From Saprospiraceae bacterium (GTDB lineage: Bacteria > Bacteroidota > Bacteroidia > Chitinophagales > Saprospiraceae), in assembly GCA_016706365.1 (NCBI GenBank), contig JADJJU010000001.1, forward strand, positions 266,001 to 330,000: a stretch of DNA of 64,000 nt, read 5' to 3'. Shown here piece by piece: positions 26,196 through 35,697 of the stretch. The notes below the pieces were generated by a model. It did not search any database. It was not told the DNA's origin and saw nothing but the letters and a program-made list of their open reading frames with translations. Position 1 is the first letter of the stretch, and every line of letters begins with the position of its first letter. The position numbers and the translations under genes were made by a program.

Positions 26196-27119
26196 ATGGG
26201 AAAGCCCGGCGCTATTTATTCATTATCAGTCATCGCATTCGTTACGCTGGCTCTGTTTGTTTCATTAAGAGACAAAGCTCCAAATGCAGAGGAAAAAACT
26301 GCAATGGCAGAAAATAAAACGTCTCTGCCTCAAGTGATAAAAGCTATAGATCTCAACAGAGACTTTGATTTTGCAGGTGAAATTCTCCCAATGGATAATT
26401 TCGATGTGTATGAGAGATTAGATCGCGAGATTCTCGTCAATGCTTATACACATGCCACGACACTGCTGAATCTTAAGACAGCCCAAAGATATTTTCCTTT
26501 ATTTGACAGAATTCTGGCTGCAAATGGCGTTCCGGAGGACTTTAAATTCCTGGCTGTTGCAGAAAGTAATTTTAGACATGGCACATCTTCTGCCGGTGCA
26601 AAAGGAATCTGGCAATTCATGCCGACCACTGCAAAAGGATTCGGACTTGAAATTACTGAAGAAGTGGATGAACGCATGCATGTTGAGAAATCAACAGAAG
26701 CAGCTTGTAAATTACTTCAAAATTATAAAAGAAGATTTGGAACATGGACATTGGCAGCTTCCGCTTATAATTTTGGTGAAACCAGAATGGCAAAGGAAAT
26801 AGCTGCTCAACAAACCACATCTTTTTACGAAATGAATTTGAATGTTGAAACATCCAGATATATGTTCCGTCTGGTTGCTATTAAAGAGATCATGACATTT
26901 CCTGATCATTATGGATTTCAACTGGACAAAAATGAGTTTTATCAGCCACTCGTAGATTATAAAGTCGTAGATGTAAATAGCTCTATCACGAGCCTTGCAG
27001 ATTTTGCAAAAGAGAACGGAACTACCTACAGAATGCTGAAACTTTATAATCCCTGGTTGATAGCTTCAAAGCTCACCGTGAAACCCGGCAAGTCATATAA
27101 ACTAAAAATTCCAGCCTGA
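26196..27119 (+). CDS. Lytic murein transglycosylase (SLT/MltD-like, GH23)
   Basis: 307 residues. An N-terminal hydrophobic segment (YSLSVIAFVTLALFVSL) serves as signal or anchor. The GH23 lysozyme-like domain spans ~105-240: catalytic Glu in LAVAESNFRHGTSSAGAKGIWQFMP, then LAASAYNFGE and ETSRYMFRLVAIKEIM. It cleaves the glycan strands of peptidoglycan to 1,6-anhydro ends in the periplasm. The C-terminal ~45 residues (ITSLADFAKENGTTYRMLKLYNPWL...KPGKSYKLKIP) look like a degenerate LysM, as in MltD. Confidence 0.9.
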   Translation: MGKPGAIYSLSVIAFVTLALFVSLRDKAPNAEEKTAMAENKTSLPQVIKAIDLNRDFDFAGEILPMDNFDVYERLDREILVNAYTHATTLLNLKTAQRYFPLFDRILAANGVPEDFKFLAVAESNFRHGTSSAGAKGIWQFMPTTAKGFGLEITEEVDERMHVEKSTEAACKLLQNYKRRFGTWTLAASAYNFGETRMAKEIAAQQTTSFYEMNLNVETSRYMFRLVAIKEIMTFPDHYGFQLDKNEFYQPLVDYKVVDVNSSITSLADFAKENGTTYRMLKLYNPWLIASKLTVKPGKSYKLKIPA

Positions 27120-27253
27120 TTTTATTTTAATAATTCATTTATAGTGAATCAAAATATTGCGAATCTGTATCTTACATATTATGTTAAATAATATTTATAT
27201 CTTGTATCTTGGTAAGTTCGATGAGCAAAATTAAAATTTAAATTGTTGAAAAA

Positions 27254-27395
27254 ATATTGCCCCAGAGTTGGCAAAACCTTTATAACCCTGGATGCAATCC
27301 AGGGTATAGAAACCAGAACACCGTTTTGGCGAGAATTTTGCCTTCTTTCAGGCAAAAATTCATTCCAAAACCAAAAGCCTCAGAATCCGCCAAAA
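27254..27395. repeat. Composite palindromic element upstream of pgk, copy 1
   Basis: Hairpin ACCCTGGAT-GCA-ATCCAGGGT (27285-27305), then a large imperfect dyad: outer arms GTTTTGG/CCAAAAC (27323-27329, 27365-27371) and inner arms GAATTTTGCCT/AGGCAAAAATTC. The same two-part plan with a related core (TTTTTGCCTGAAAGAAG) lies at 60905-61028 in inverted orientation of the core. It fills the 338-base pgk upstream region, in which I see no clear promoter. Confidence 0.65.
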
Positions 27396-27457
27396 TCAAA
27401 TTAAATTAGTGAATTAATCCTACTAACAAATTTTTAAATCCTGTAAAAACAATCCAG

Positions 27458-28657
27458 ATGAACCATATAGACTTTAAGGGAAAAACAGTAATCATGCGAG
27501 TTGATTTTAATGTTCCACTGGATGATAATTTCAAGATAACAGATGATACCCGCATCACCTCTGCAATACCGACCATTAAAGCCATACTGGAAAAAGGAGC
27601 CTCTGTCATCCTGATGTCGCATCTGGGCAGGCCCTTGAAAAAATTGAAAGAAGATGGAAGTATCAATGTGAAAAAATTCACACTGAAGCATATTATTCCT
27701 GTGCTTTCAGAGCATCTCGGCCAGGAAGTGGCGTTCATTGATGACTGTCTGGGTGAGGAGGCAAAGAAAAAATCTGAACAAATCAAAGCAGGTGAAGTGG
27801 TGTTGCTTGAAAATACAAGGTTCTATCCGGGTGAGGAAAAGGGAGATAAAGACATGGCCCAAAAGCTTGCAGATTTGGGAGATATTTATATTAATGATGC
27901 ATTTGGTACTGCGCACAGAGCGCATGCTTCAACAGCTGTTATTGCCCAGTTTTTTACAAAAGAAAACAAAGGCTTCGGTTATCTGATGGATTCTGAATTG
28001 GAGAATGCAAAGAAAGTAACTGACAATCCTGAAAGACCATTCACAGCCATCATTGGAGGAGCCAAAGTATCTGATAAAATGTTGCTTCTGGAGCGCTTAT
28101 CAGAAATAGCTGATAATGTGATTATTGGCGGAGGAATGGCATATACTTTCATGAAAGCAAAAGGGGGAAAAACAGGCAATTCTTTAGTTGAAGACGACCG
28201 AATTGAATTAGCAAAAAAACTATTGGACGCCGGAAAAGGCGCTACATTTCATCTGCCTGAAGATTCTAGCTGTGCGGATGCATTTTCAAATGATGCGAAA
28301 CGAGCCACCCATAACAGCATGGAAATTCCGGATGGCTGGATGGGTCTTGACATAGGGCCGGAAGCAATCAAACAATTCTCTGAAGTGATTTTGAAATCAA
28401 AAACTATACTTTGGAATGGACCAATGGGTGTATTTGAAATGAGTCATTTTGCACAGGGCACTAAAAGTGTCGCTGAGAAAGTGGCAGAAGCCACTAAAAA
28501 TGGAGCTTATTCTCTGGTAGGAGGAGGGGATTCTGTCGCTGCTGTAACTCAAATGGAACTTGCTGATGATGTCAGTTTTGTAAGTACCGGTGGCGGAGCG
28601 ATGCTCGAGCTTCTGGAAGGAAAAGATCTTCCCGGTGTAGCTGCAATCCGTGATTAA
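27458..28657 (+). CDS. pgk: Phosphoglycerate kinase
   Basis: 399 residues, full length. The glycolytic enzyme that transfers the acyl phosphate of 1,3-bisphosphoglycerate to ADP. Motifs in order: VIMRVDFNVPLD and SHLGRP (substrate binding), LENTRFYPGEEKGD, NDAFGTAHRAHAST, IIGGAKVSDK, ILWNGPMGVFEM, and VGGGDSVAAV with TGGGAMLELLEGKDLPGVAA at the nucleotide site. All key residues present. Monocistronic, downstream of a palindromic element. Confidence 0.96.
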   Translation: MNHIDFKGKTVIMRVDFNVPLDDNFKITDDTRITSAIPTIKAILEKGASVILMSHLGRPLKKLKEDGSINVKKFTLKHIIPVLSEHLGQEVAFIDDCLGEEAKKKSEQIKAGEVVLLENTRFYPGEEKGDKDMAQKLADLGDIYINDAFGTAHRAHASTAVIAQFFTKENKGFGYLMDSELENAKKVTDNPERPFTAIIGGAKVSDKMLLLERLSEIADNVIIGGGMAYTFMKAKGGKTGNSLVEDDRIELAKKLLDAGKGATFHLPEDSSCADAFSNDAKRATHNSMEIPDGWMGLDIGPEAIKQFSEVILKSKTILWNGPMGVFEMSHFAQGTKSVAEKVAEATKNGAYSLVGGGDSVAAVTQMELADDVSFVSTGGGAMLELLEGKDLPGVAAIRD

Positions 28658-28771
28658 GAAATGAAACCGGTATGTAGGGCGCGATTCATGAATCGAGAGA
28701 TACAAATAAAACAGAGTTGTGGTCTGCTAATGCACACTAGCCTTTAGAATGCTATTGATACTGTTATTTCC

Positions 28772-28908
28772 GGTGATTTGTTCGTAAAGAGGTGATGTCT
28801 TTCTGCACCTCCGGTTTGAAAGGTGATGTCTTTTCGTGGGACAAGCCACGAAAAGGTGATGTCCTACAACTTTTTTCAGCTTCGCTTCAAAAGTTGCAAG
28901 GTGATGAC
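28772..28908. repeat. GGTGATGTC motif array with hairpin spacers (four or five units)
   Basis: Motifs at 28791, 28822, 28855 and 28900, plus a partial one at 28772. Spacer between 28822 and 28855 is a perfect hairpin TTTTCGTGG-GACAAG-CCACGAAAA; the next is CAACTTTT-loop-AAAAGTTG with a CTTCG core; the first has weak TTTC/GAAA arms. Confidence 0.78.
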
Positions 28909-29012
28909 TGGTGCAAACTATAAGAGGTTACCTTTTTTCCTTCCTGGCTGTTTAACTAACTTTTTGTTTCCAAACAGACGTATGGAATTGCGTCTCAACT
29001 GGCTCGTTCCCC

Positions 29013-29110
29013 CGGCTTTTAACGAATTAACGCCTCAACGCCTCAACCTCTTAACGCTTTAACGAACCACACTCCAACCTCGATTAACCGCATAACCGAA
29101 TAACCGCTTC
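29013..29110. repeat. Octad repeat arrays NNTTAACG and NNATAACC
   Basis: AATTAACG CCTCAACG CCTCAACC TCTTAACG CTTTAACG, and after a gap GATTAACC GCATAACC GAATAACC. Period 8 instead of the 7 seen elsewhere. Confidence 0.75.
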
Positions 29111-29134
29111 CGTGCCAGTTCATGGGCTGTTCAC

Positions 29135-29176
29135 TTACACCTTATGCCTTACTACTTACGCCTTTTACCTACACGG
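29135..29176. repeat. Heptad array TTACNCC overlapping a stop codon
   Basis: TTACACC TTATGCC TTACTAC TTACGCC TTTTACC TACACGG in register. The TAG stop of the LOG gene (minus strand, 29169-29171) is inside the array. Confidence 0.85.
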
Positions 29177-29765
29177 CAGCAAACTTAATTGCTCCTTCAT
29201 CCCATTCAGGTGCAGTATAAATCGCAGGTAAAACTTCCTTACTATCAGAGACTATAGTCCACATTTTAAGATGTTCCGGGGCCATAAAACGCTCTTCAAC
29301 ACATCTTTCCAGCATTTTGATCAAAGGATCGTAAAAGCCATCCAGATTGACAATTATAATAGGTTTGACAAATAATCCAAGTCGCTTGAGGGTAATAGCT
29401 TCCAGCAATTCTTCCAGTGTGCCGCAGCCTCCAGGAAGTGCCACAAGAGCATCAGTCCCATCCAAAAAACGCTTTTTTCGTTCATGCATATCTTTCACAA
29501 ACTTAATATCATTGACACCTTTGTGTGCCCATTCTACATCTTTCATAAATTGAGGCATGATGCCTATCACTCTTCCCCCTGATGCCAGCATTCTGTCAGC
29601 TAGTCTTCCCATAAGCCCAACACTTCCGCCTCCAAATACCAAAGTAATATCTTTGGCTAAAAATGATTCTGCCAAAGCATCTGCATCCAACAGATATCTT
29701 TCATCTATCTTTTTGCTGGAAGCACAATACACACAAACTTGTCTGATAATAACACTGGATTTCAT
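29169..29765 (-). CDS. LOG-family protein (cytokinin riboside 5'-monophosphate phosphoribohydrolase-like)
   Basis: A Rossmann-fold protein of 198 residues. Family marks: VYCASSKKID near the N-terminus, FGGGSVGLMGRLADRM, and the catalytic motif PGGCGTLEELLEAITLKRLG. LOG proteins hydrolyse nucleoside 5'-monophosphates to base and ribose 5-phosphate. In most bacteria the physiological substrate is unclear. Six bases downstream of the glycosyltransferase gene on the same strand, so likely co-transcribed. The last codons lie in a heptad array. Confidence 0.88.
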   Translation of the reverse strand: MKSSVIIRQVCVYCASSKKIDERYLLDADALAESFLAKDITLVFGGGSVGLMGRLADRMLASGGRVIGIMPQFMKDVEWAHKGVNDIKFVKDMHERKKRFLDGTDALVALPGGCGTLEELLEAITLKRLGLFVKPIIIVNLDGFYDPLIKMLERCVEERFMAPEHLKMWTIVSDSKEVLPAIYTAPEWDEGAIKFAAV

Positions 29766-29771
29766 TTTTCT

Positions 29772-31250
29772 TTATTGTTTGTGAAGAGAAAAGACCCTAA
29801 GTTTTGGATGACTCCAAACTTCTTCTTTGAAATAAATCTGTAATTCCGAATTTTCACAAATTTCCGGACTGTCGCAAACCAAATATTTTGCACCAAGATC
29901 AATCATAGCATCAAGCTGCGAAGCACTTAGAATATTATCCGAATAAACCCATCCTTTTCTATCAAGATAGTACAAATTAATAAATGTCGAGTAATCATTG
30001 CCAGTAATTACGAGTGCATCTTCTGGTATAATACCCCGCAGTGTTTCCTTGTGATCCACGAATACAGGATTAAATCCAGGATCCTTTTCCAAATTCCAGC
30101 GTTGTTGGATTCTCAGGTATGCAAGTAGTGGTAGAATTGATACCAGTATTAAAGTGAATATTCTCCATGTTCGCTTTTTTTTACTCCAAAGTGTTTTTAT
30201 ACCTATGCCAACTATAAGAAATATGAATGGAAACATTGGAAACAAATAATAATCATGCACTTTTTTGATCATATTTAATTCAAACAGGAAGTAGACAATC
30301 GTCCCAAGTCCTGTCCAAAACAATGGCCAGAAATAATTAAATGAATAACTTTTACGATAGAATATAACTATCAAGCCTGTGAGAAAAAACAAAACAGACC
30401 CATAGTTCAACACTAATTCAGGCAAAACGGAGATTGTATTATGAATCAGATATTCTGTCCAATCACGTAAGGAATAATCACCACTTAACGCTCCCTGGAC
30501 AATTCCATTTCCTTTCCAACCGGGAATGACGCTTACATACCACAAGAAAGCCGGAATAAGTCCGGTGAGCATTATTAAAGCATTTATTGCAAAGTTTGAA
30601 ATTCCTTTATTTTTTCTGGATTCCTGAATAATTAAAATACCCGGGTAAATGAGAAAAAGAACAAATGGCAATTTTACCAGAGTAGACAATCCAAATAGCA
30701 TCGCAATGAGGATTAAAAATATCCTGGAATTATTCTGACTCCACCGGGTAACGGCCCACAATCCTGCCACTCCAAGCATCAAAGCGAAATTGTCAGGCAT
30801 AGGACAAACCAGATAATAATAAAAGCTGGGAGAAAATGAAAAACACCAGGTGCCAAGTGCTGCAATAAAAGAATGCTTTAAGAGAATTTGAAACCATAGA
30901 AAAATAAAAAGCAAGGTTCCTATACCAATTATAAAGCTCGAAATCCTGGAAGATGCTATCTCAGATCCTGTCAGATTCTGCGTGCAGGCAAATAACCATT
31001 GCATCAGCGGAAATTCTTTCCGAAGACTTCTATTCTCGTAACCCATATTATTTACTCTCGGATCCAGCAGGGAACCGTCATCGTCAGCAAGGTTATTGAT
31101 GACTGTCTGCGTTTCCGTTTGACGCCAAACGTGAAATCCAATCAATTCAGTTTGGAATACATTAAAATGCATAACAAAATGAATGCATATCATTAAAATG
31201 AGTATCACTAAAGGAGCAGAATTCTCAGATTTAATGAAATACTGATTCAT
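29772..31250 (-). CDS. Polytopic membrane glycosyltransferase (GT39/ArnT-like, GT-C fold)
   Basis: 492 residues with about ten membrane helices. The first periplasmic loop after helix 1 has FHVWRQTETQTVINNL, the acidic/Arg pattern in the place where GT-C transferases bind the polyprenyl-phosphate sugar. The C-terminal ~110 residues are soluble. Such proteins move a sugar from a lipid carrier to a lipid, glycan or protein on the outer side of the inner membrane. Acceptor unknown. In line with the MFS gene (27 bases upstream) and the LOG gene (6 bases downstream). Confidence 0.75.
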   Translation of the reverse strand: MNQYFIKSENSAPLVILILMICIHFVMHFNVFQTELIGFHVWRQTETQTVINNLADDDGSLLDPRVNNMGYENRSLRKEFPLMQWLFACTQNLTGSEIASSRISSFIIGIGTLLFIFLWFQILLKHSFIAALGTWCFSFSPSFYYYLVCPMPDNFALMLGVAGLWAVTRWSQNNSRIFLILIAMLFGLSTLVKLPFVLFLIYPGILIIQESRKNKGISNFAINALIMLTGLIPAFLWYVSVIPGWKGNGIVQGALSGDYSLRDWTEYLIHNTISVLPELVLNYGSVLFFLTGLIVIFYRKSYSFNYFWPLFWTGLGTIVYFLFELNMIKKVHDYYLFPMFPFIFLIVGIGIKTLWSKKKRTWRIFTLILVSILPLLAYLRIQQRWNLEKDPGFNPVFVDHKETLRGIIPEDALVITGNDYSTFINLYYLDRKGWVYSDNILSASQLDAMIDLGAKYLVCDSPEICENSELQIYFKEEVWSHPKLRVFSLHKQ

Positions 31251-31277
31251 TTAAAATGTAGCTAAAGGATTTTTGAT

Positions 31278-32560
31278 TTATAAATCACTTGCGACAGTCT
31301 TGACTTCATCAATTTCTGTTTCAGAATCATTGTTTACCGAAACAGGCTTCTCCAAATATTGGCTGATCCATAAAAAACCGGTAGCCACTAAAACTGACAT
31401 GCCACCCAAGGTCCACCAGAAAACATCAAATCCGTATATCTCTACAAATCGCGTGCCTGTGAAAGGAGCCAGAACAAAAGCAGAAGCGTATGCAAGCGAA
31501 TACATCCCCATATATCCTCCCATACTGTGCTCTCCTGATCTGTTGACCGCCATCGTTGACATATAAGGCATGGCTAATATCTCCGAAAAACTCAGTAGTA
31601 TCATTGAGAATATTAGTATAGCCGGTGAGTAACCCAAATTAAGACACATATAAGCAAGTCCCATGAGTAAAGTACCCCAAAATATTAATTTGCCAATCCT
31701 CCAGCGTTGTCCGATCAGATACACCAGTACCATTTCGATTGCGAATACAATCAAGCCATTCAGTGCCAACAACCCTCCGATAGCCTGTTCTGACAATCCA
31801 TACACATCTCTGTAATAAAGCGGCAGGGTCATAAAAAGCTGAAAGAATGCAATTGCGTAACACATTACCATTATTACAAATATGATATATCTCCAATCTT
31901 CATAAGGTGATTTTTTGAGGTGCTTATTCTGAAGATTTTGTTCTTTTCTGAGCGCAGATCTGATCTGTCTTTTGCGGAAAAAGAAGTAAAATAATATCCC
32001 TGCTCCAATACAGGTTAGTCCATCAACAATAAACAATGCCTGAAAAGATATTGCTGCTAATAAACCACCCAGAGCAGGCCCAATTGAAAAACCTAAATTA
32101 ATAGCCATCCTGTTCAGGGAGAATACCCTTGTGATGTTTTCAGGTCTTGAATAAGAGGCAATTGATGCTGAATTTGCCGGCCGCAAACTTTCAGTAATAC
32201 AACTCAGGAGGAATAACCCTATAGCTAAAGTCCAAAAAGTAGATAATTGCGAAACAAGCAGGAAACCAATTCCTCCCACCACCAAACTCCCTACCTGCAC
32301 TTTGAATTGACCCAATTTATCTGTAAGATAGCCCCCAGGAATGAACCACCCATGGCTCCCAGACCAAAACAGCTCATGAGAACACCTGTATCCTTCAAAG
32401 AAAAATCCAGTCCTTCCTTTAAATAAACGCTCAAAAAAGGCATGACCATAGAACCTGCTCTATTGACAAACATAATAAAAGCAAGCATCCATGCAGAATT
32501 GGAAAGTCCTCCATATGCATTGCGGTAAAGCTCTATGACTTGTTTAATGAAGCGTTTCAC
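31278..32560 (-). pseudogene. MFS transporter, interrupted by a one-base frameshift
   Basis: Two frames of one 12-helix major facilitator protein: MKRFIKQVIELYRNAYGGLS... to SFLGA (32560-32315) and GQFKVQVGSLVVGGIGF onward (to 31278). The break is at the C5 run 32332-32336 (G5 on the coding strand). A sixth G restores SFLGGYLTDKLGQFKVQ, which is the canonical loop 2-3 motif A of MFS carriers. Length after repair ~427 residues. Substrate unknown. Probably functional in the organism. Same strand as the downstream glycosyltransferase. Confidence 0.8.
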
Positions 32561-32642
32561 AAATATTATTTTATGAAATTAAGCTGTAAATGTAAGAGAA
32601 TCCTCGGGTAAGCTCTATAAAATATTGGCATTGATCCAAAGA

Positions 32643-32843
32643 TTATAAAGTATCAGATTTTGCAAATGACTCATGATCCATTTTAGGACCAAAGTGTAAA
32701 GGTTTATCTTGAGTACCGTCCGGCTTTTGGTGATATCCTTTAGCATGCCAACAGTAATTTTCGTGGCGGTGAGTAATTGCAATGATGAAAAGGCTTCCTA
32801 TCAGCAAGTACCTAAGCATTCGATTAGTAAAGCTTCTTTTCAT
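32643..32843 (-). CDS. Possible small membrane-anchored His-rich protein
   Basis: A 66-residue reading frame from ATG 32843. It has a basic N-terminus and a hydrophobic segment (YLLIGSLFIIAI) followed by a His/Trp/Tyr-rich tail (HRHENYCWHAKGYHQKP). It lies between the acetyltransferase and MFS genes on the same strand with no conflicting frame. Topology and charge look protein-like, but I know no family and it may be spurious. Confidence 0.4.
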   Translation of the reverse strand: MKRSFTNRMLRYLLIGSLFIIAITHRHENYCWHAKGYHQKPDGTQDKPLHFGPKMDHESFAKSDTL

Positions 32844-32890
32844 TTCAACGCAAATATCCGAAAATTAAAGGGAGTAGCGAAGACGAATGT

Positions 32891-33406
32891 TTATTTCCCA
32901 GGAGGTAGTTTTTCGAATAACATCCAGTGTTCTGATCCATCTCTTAAGATTCCAATTTGAGTCATTCCAATTTTTTCCAAAACTTTGTGAGATGAGATGT
33001 TCCCGGCTTGAGCTCTGCCAACAATGCGTGAGATGCCTAAATCTGCAAAACCATAATCAATACATACTTTTGCTGCTTCGGTGGCAAATCCCCTTCCCCA
33101 GTATTCTCTGTGCAATCTGAAACCAATGTCAGATTCTTTCTTTTCAGGGGAATACTTTAGTCCGCACCAGCCCAGAAATGCACTTGATTCCTTATCAAGC
33201 ACAGCCCATCTGCCATACCCATATTGCATGTAATGATTATATTGAAGAATAAATTCCGCAGCTTCATTTACATCTTTGAATGGGACATCTCCGGTATATT
33301 GTAATACCAATGGGTCTGAATTTAATAAATACAGTGATGAAGCATCCTCCGCAGCGAAAGGGCGTAATAGCAATCTAGAAGTTTCCAGAATGAACTGTTG
33401 ACTCAT
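32891..33406 (-). CDS. GNAT N-acetyltransferase (RimJ/RimL type)
   Basis: A cytosolic protein of 171 residues. It begins with the RimJ/L-type ETSRLLLRPFAAEDAS and has the acetyl-CoA binding loop in EYWGRGFATEAAKVCIDYGF, followed by ISRIVGRAQAGNISSHKVLEKIGMTQIG. It would acetylate an amino group, often a ribosomal protein N-terminus or a small amine; the target is not predictable. Lies 46 bases downstream of the helicase gene. Confidence 0.88.
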   Translation of the reverse strand: MSQQFILETSRLLLRPFAAEDASSLYLLNSDPLVLQYTGDVPFKDVNEAAEFILQYNHYMQYGYGRWAVLDKESSAFLGWCGLKYSPEKKESDIGFRLHREYWGRGFATEAAKVCIDYGFADLGISRIVGRAQAGNISSHKVLEKIGMTQIGILRDGSEHWMLFEKLPPGK

Positions 33407-33452
33407 AAGACCTACAATTTACCAGGCATTGCTGAAAAAAGCATTTATCTGC

Positions 33453-34913
33453 TTATCTTCTCTTAGGTTTTCCTTTGTCCTTTCCAAATGAGGAAGAAGG
33501 AGCACCTTTAAATTTGCCTTTACTCCAGGGTTTGAAATCTTTGCGATCTTTTTCCCAGGTTGGTTTACGCTCGATCTTTGTATGCGGAAGTTCAGCAACA
33601 GGCTTCGGTTTTGTAGGAATCGCCGGGAAAACAGTTTTCAACAAAGCAGCAGAGAGCTGACGAACTGTCAGTCCACCTTCTTTCGTAAATTCGTCTACAA
33701 TATTGAAGTAAGCATCTAATTGCTCGGTTGTTAATGACTCAGCAAGTGCTGCCAGAACATTTTTTTTCTTTAATTCGAATACCTCAAATTCTGTAGGAAC
33801 AGCTCTGCGCTCGATAGATGATTTTGAATAGCTTTCAATCAACTTAATTCTTCTGAAATCATTCCGCCCGGTAACAAAACTGAAAGCTCTTCCGGTTTTT
33901 CCGGCGCGACCAGTACGACCAATTCTATGCACATAGTATTCAGGGTCGTGAGGAATATCATAATTAAATACTGCATCAACATTGCTGACATCAATTCCTC
34001 TGGCAGCTACATCAGTTGCTACCAGCAACTTAGCGTCGCCCTTGCGGAATCTTGTCAGAACTTTATTTCGTTGCATCTGATTGAGATCTCCATGGATACC
34101 ATCCGCTGTTAGGCCCTGATTCTGAAGTACTTTCACGAGATCATCTACCATCGCTTTAGTATTGCAGAAAACAATCCCCAACTTAATATCATATGCTTGA
34201 ATCGCAAGGCCAATTAACTCAGCTTTACGATCATTGGAAGTTTCAAAAAATATTTGTTCTATGGAAGTGGCTGTCAGTCTTTCCGTGGTCACTTTAACCA
34301 ATTGCGGATCCTTCTGAAAGCGTTTGGCAATATCCATGATTGCCTTAGGCATAGTTGCCGAGAAAAGAACAGTTTGTCTTTCGGTTGGCATATGGCTCAG
34401 TAAGATTTCAATATCTTCTCTGAATCCCATGTTCAACATTTCATCTGCTTCATCCAGAACAATCATTTTGACTTTATCAAATGAAAGATTTCCACGATTC
34501 AGGTGATCCATTACTCTACCCGGAGTTCCTACAACAATTTGCACTCCTTTTCTGAGTTCTCTAATTTGAAATTGCATCCCTTCCCCACCGTAGATGGGAA
34601 TTACAGTGAGGTCACGTCGGAAACGTGCCAACTTTTTCAGCTCTTCAGAAACCTGGATCGCCAGCTCTCTGGTAGGACATAGAATTACAGAAGAAATGAC
34701 TTTGTCTCCCACTGCAATATTCTCAATCATCGGAATTCCAAAAGCAGCGGTTTTACCAGTGCCTGTTTGGGCTTGTCCTATTATGTCTTTGCCAGCTAAA
34801 AGATGCGGAATTGTTTGGGTTTGGATGGGAGATGCCTGGGTAAAGCCCATTTCCTGAATTGCTTTTTGCATTTCAGGGCTCAGTGATAATTCACTGAAAG
34901 AAAGTGTATCCAT
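33453..34913 (-). CDS. DEAD-box RNA helicase
   Basis: 486 residues. All DEAD-box motifs are present: Q motif (FTQASPIQTQTIP), I AQTGTGKT, Ia PTRELA, GG, TPGR, II DEAD, III SAT, then the second RecA domain with ARGIDV and HRIGRTGR. A C-terminal extension (~375-486) ends in a basic Lys/Pro/Gly tail that likely contacts RNA. Such CsdA/CshA-type helicases act in ribosome assembly and mRNA turnover at low temperature. An RRM protein gene lies just upstream on the same strand, which supports a cold-response role. Separated from it by a terminator, so independently transcribed. Confidence 0.94.
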   Translation of the reverse strand: MDTLSFSELSLSPEMQKAIQEMGFTQASPIQTQTIPHLLAGKDIIGQAQTGTGKTAAFGIPMIENIAVGDKVISSVILCPTRELAIQVSEELKKLARFRRDLTVIPIYGGEGMQFQIRELRKGVQIVVGTPGRVMDHLNRGNLSFDKVKMIVLDEADEMLNMGFREDIEILLSHMPTERQTVLFSATMPKAIMDIAKRFQKDPQLVKVTTERLTATSIEQIFFETSNDRKAELIGLAIQAYDIKLGIVFCNTKAMVDDLVKVLQNQGLTADGIHGDLNQMQRNKVLTRFRKGDAKLLVATDVAARGIDVSNVDAVFNYDIPHDPEYYVHRIGRTGRAGKTGRAFSFVTGRNDFRRIKLIESYSKSSIERRAVPTEFEVFELKKKNVLAALAESLTTEQLDAYFNIVDEFTKEGGLTVRQLSAALLKTVFPAIPTKPKPVAELPHTKIERKPTWEKDRKDFKPWSKGKFKGAPSSSFGKDKGKPKRR

Positions 34914-35012
34914 TGGTTCGAATATTTATTATTGGGGCCGTAGGGATCACACATGAACTAAACGGGAAACCCAACTGACTAGATTGGATGATAATTACAT
35001 CCAATATTAAAT

Positions 35013-35052
35013 TAAAAAAAACATAGCCTGCTTTATTAAAAGACAGGCTATG
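35013..35052 (-). terminator. Rho-independent terminator of the RRM gene at 35125
   Basis: On the minus strand CATAGCCTG pairs with CAGGCTATG and is followed by a T7 run. It separates the RRM gene from the helicase gene. Confidence 0.82.
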
Positions 35053-35124
35053 CTTAAGCATGAGCTATATTATATAATCATGTCTAAAATCTGTCAGACA
35101 GATCGTAGACAGTATATTACATGA

Positions 35125-35472
35125 TTAGTAGTCTCTGCGGAATCCTCTGTTTCCTCCATTACCACCGCCGTTTCCACCACCATTACCACCTGAGTTGTAA
35201 GGTCTTCTTGGAGGACGATCGTTAGAGTTAGTACGTGGCTTAGCCTCGTTTACAACAAGATTTCTTGTTTTGTATTCGGATTCGTGCAAATCTTCGATAG
35301 CTTGACGAGCATCGTCATCATTAGCCATTTCAACAAAAGCAAATCCTCTGGAGCGTCCGGTCTCACGGTCTGTCATGATTTTCACTGAAGTCACTTCACC
35401 ATAATTTCCAAACAATGCTTCCAGCTCTTCTTCGCTAGCCTGGAAGCTTAAGTTACCAACATAAATATTCAT
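35125..35472 (-). CDS. RNA-binding protein with one RRM and Gly/Asn-rich tail
   Basis: 115 residues. RNP2 IYVGNLSF (residues 3-10) and RNP1 RGFAFVEM (42-49), then a short tail of GGNGGG repeats with Arg. Close paralogue of the gene at 1112 but with a shorter tail. The upstream region of about 110 bases before the ATG is T-rich and could be a cold-sensitive leader. RNA chaperone or binding role inferred from family. Confidence 0.93.
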   Translation of the reverse strand: MNIYVGNLSFQASEEELEALFGNYGEVTSVKIMTDRETGRSRGFAFVEMANDDDARQAIEDLHESEYKTRNLVVNEAKPRTNSNDRPPRRPYNSGGNGGGNGGGNGGNRGFRRDY

Positions 35473-35697
35473 TGTCCTGAACGTTTATAATAATTAAAAA
35501 AAAATACTAATAAAAGCAGACTACAGATGACTTGTATTATAAACACACAGAACAAACCGAATCGCTATACCCCGCAAATATAGATCAAGTACTTGAAATA
35601 AACAACTGGAAATCCTATTTTTAAGTAAAATAGATCAAAATACCCTCTAAATGCCTTGAAATAAGGCAGATCGGCCTGATATTTTATTTAAATTAAA

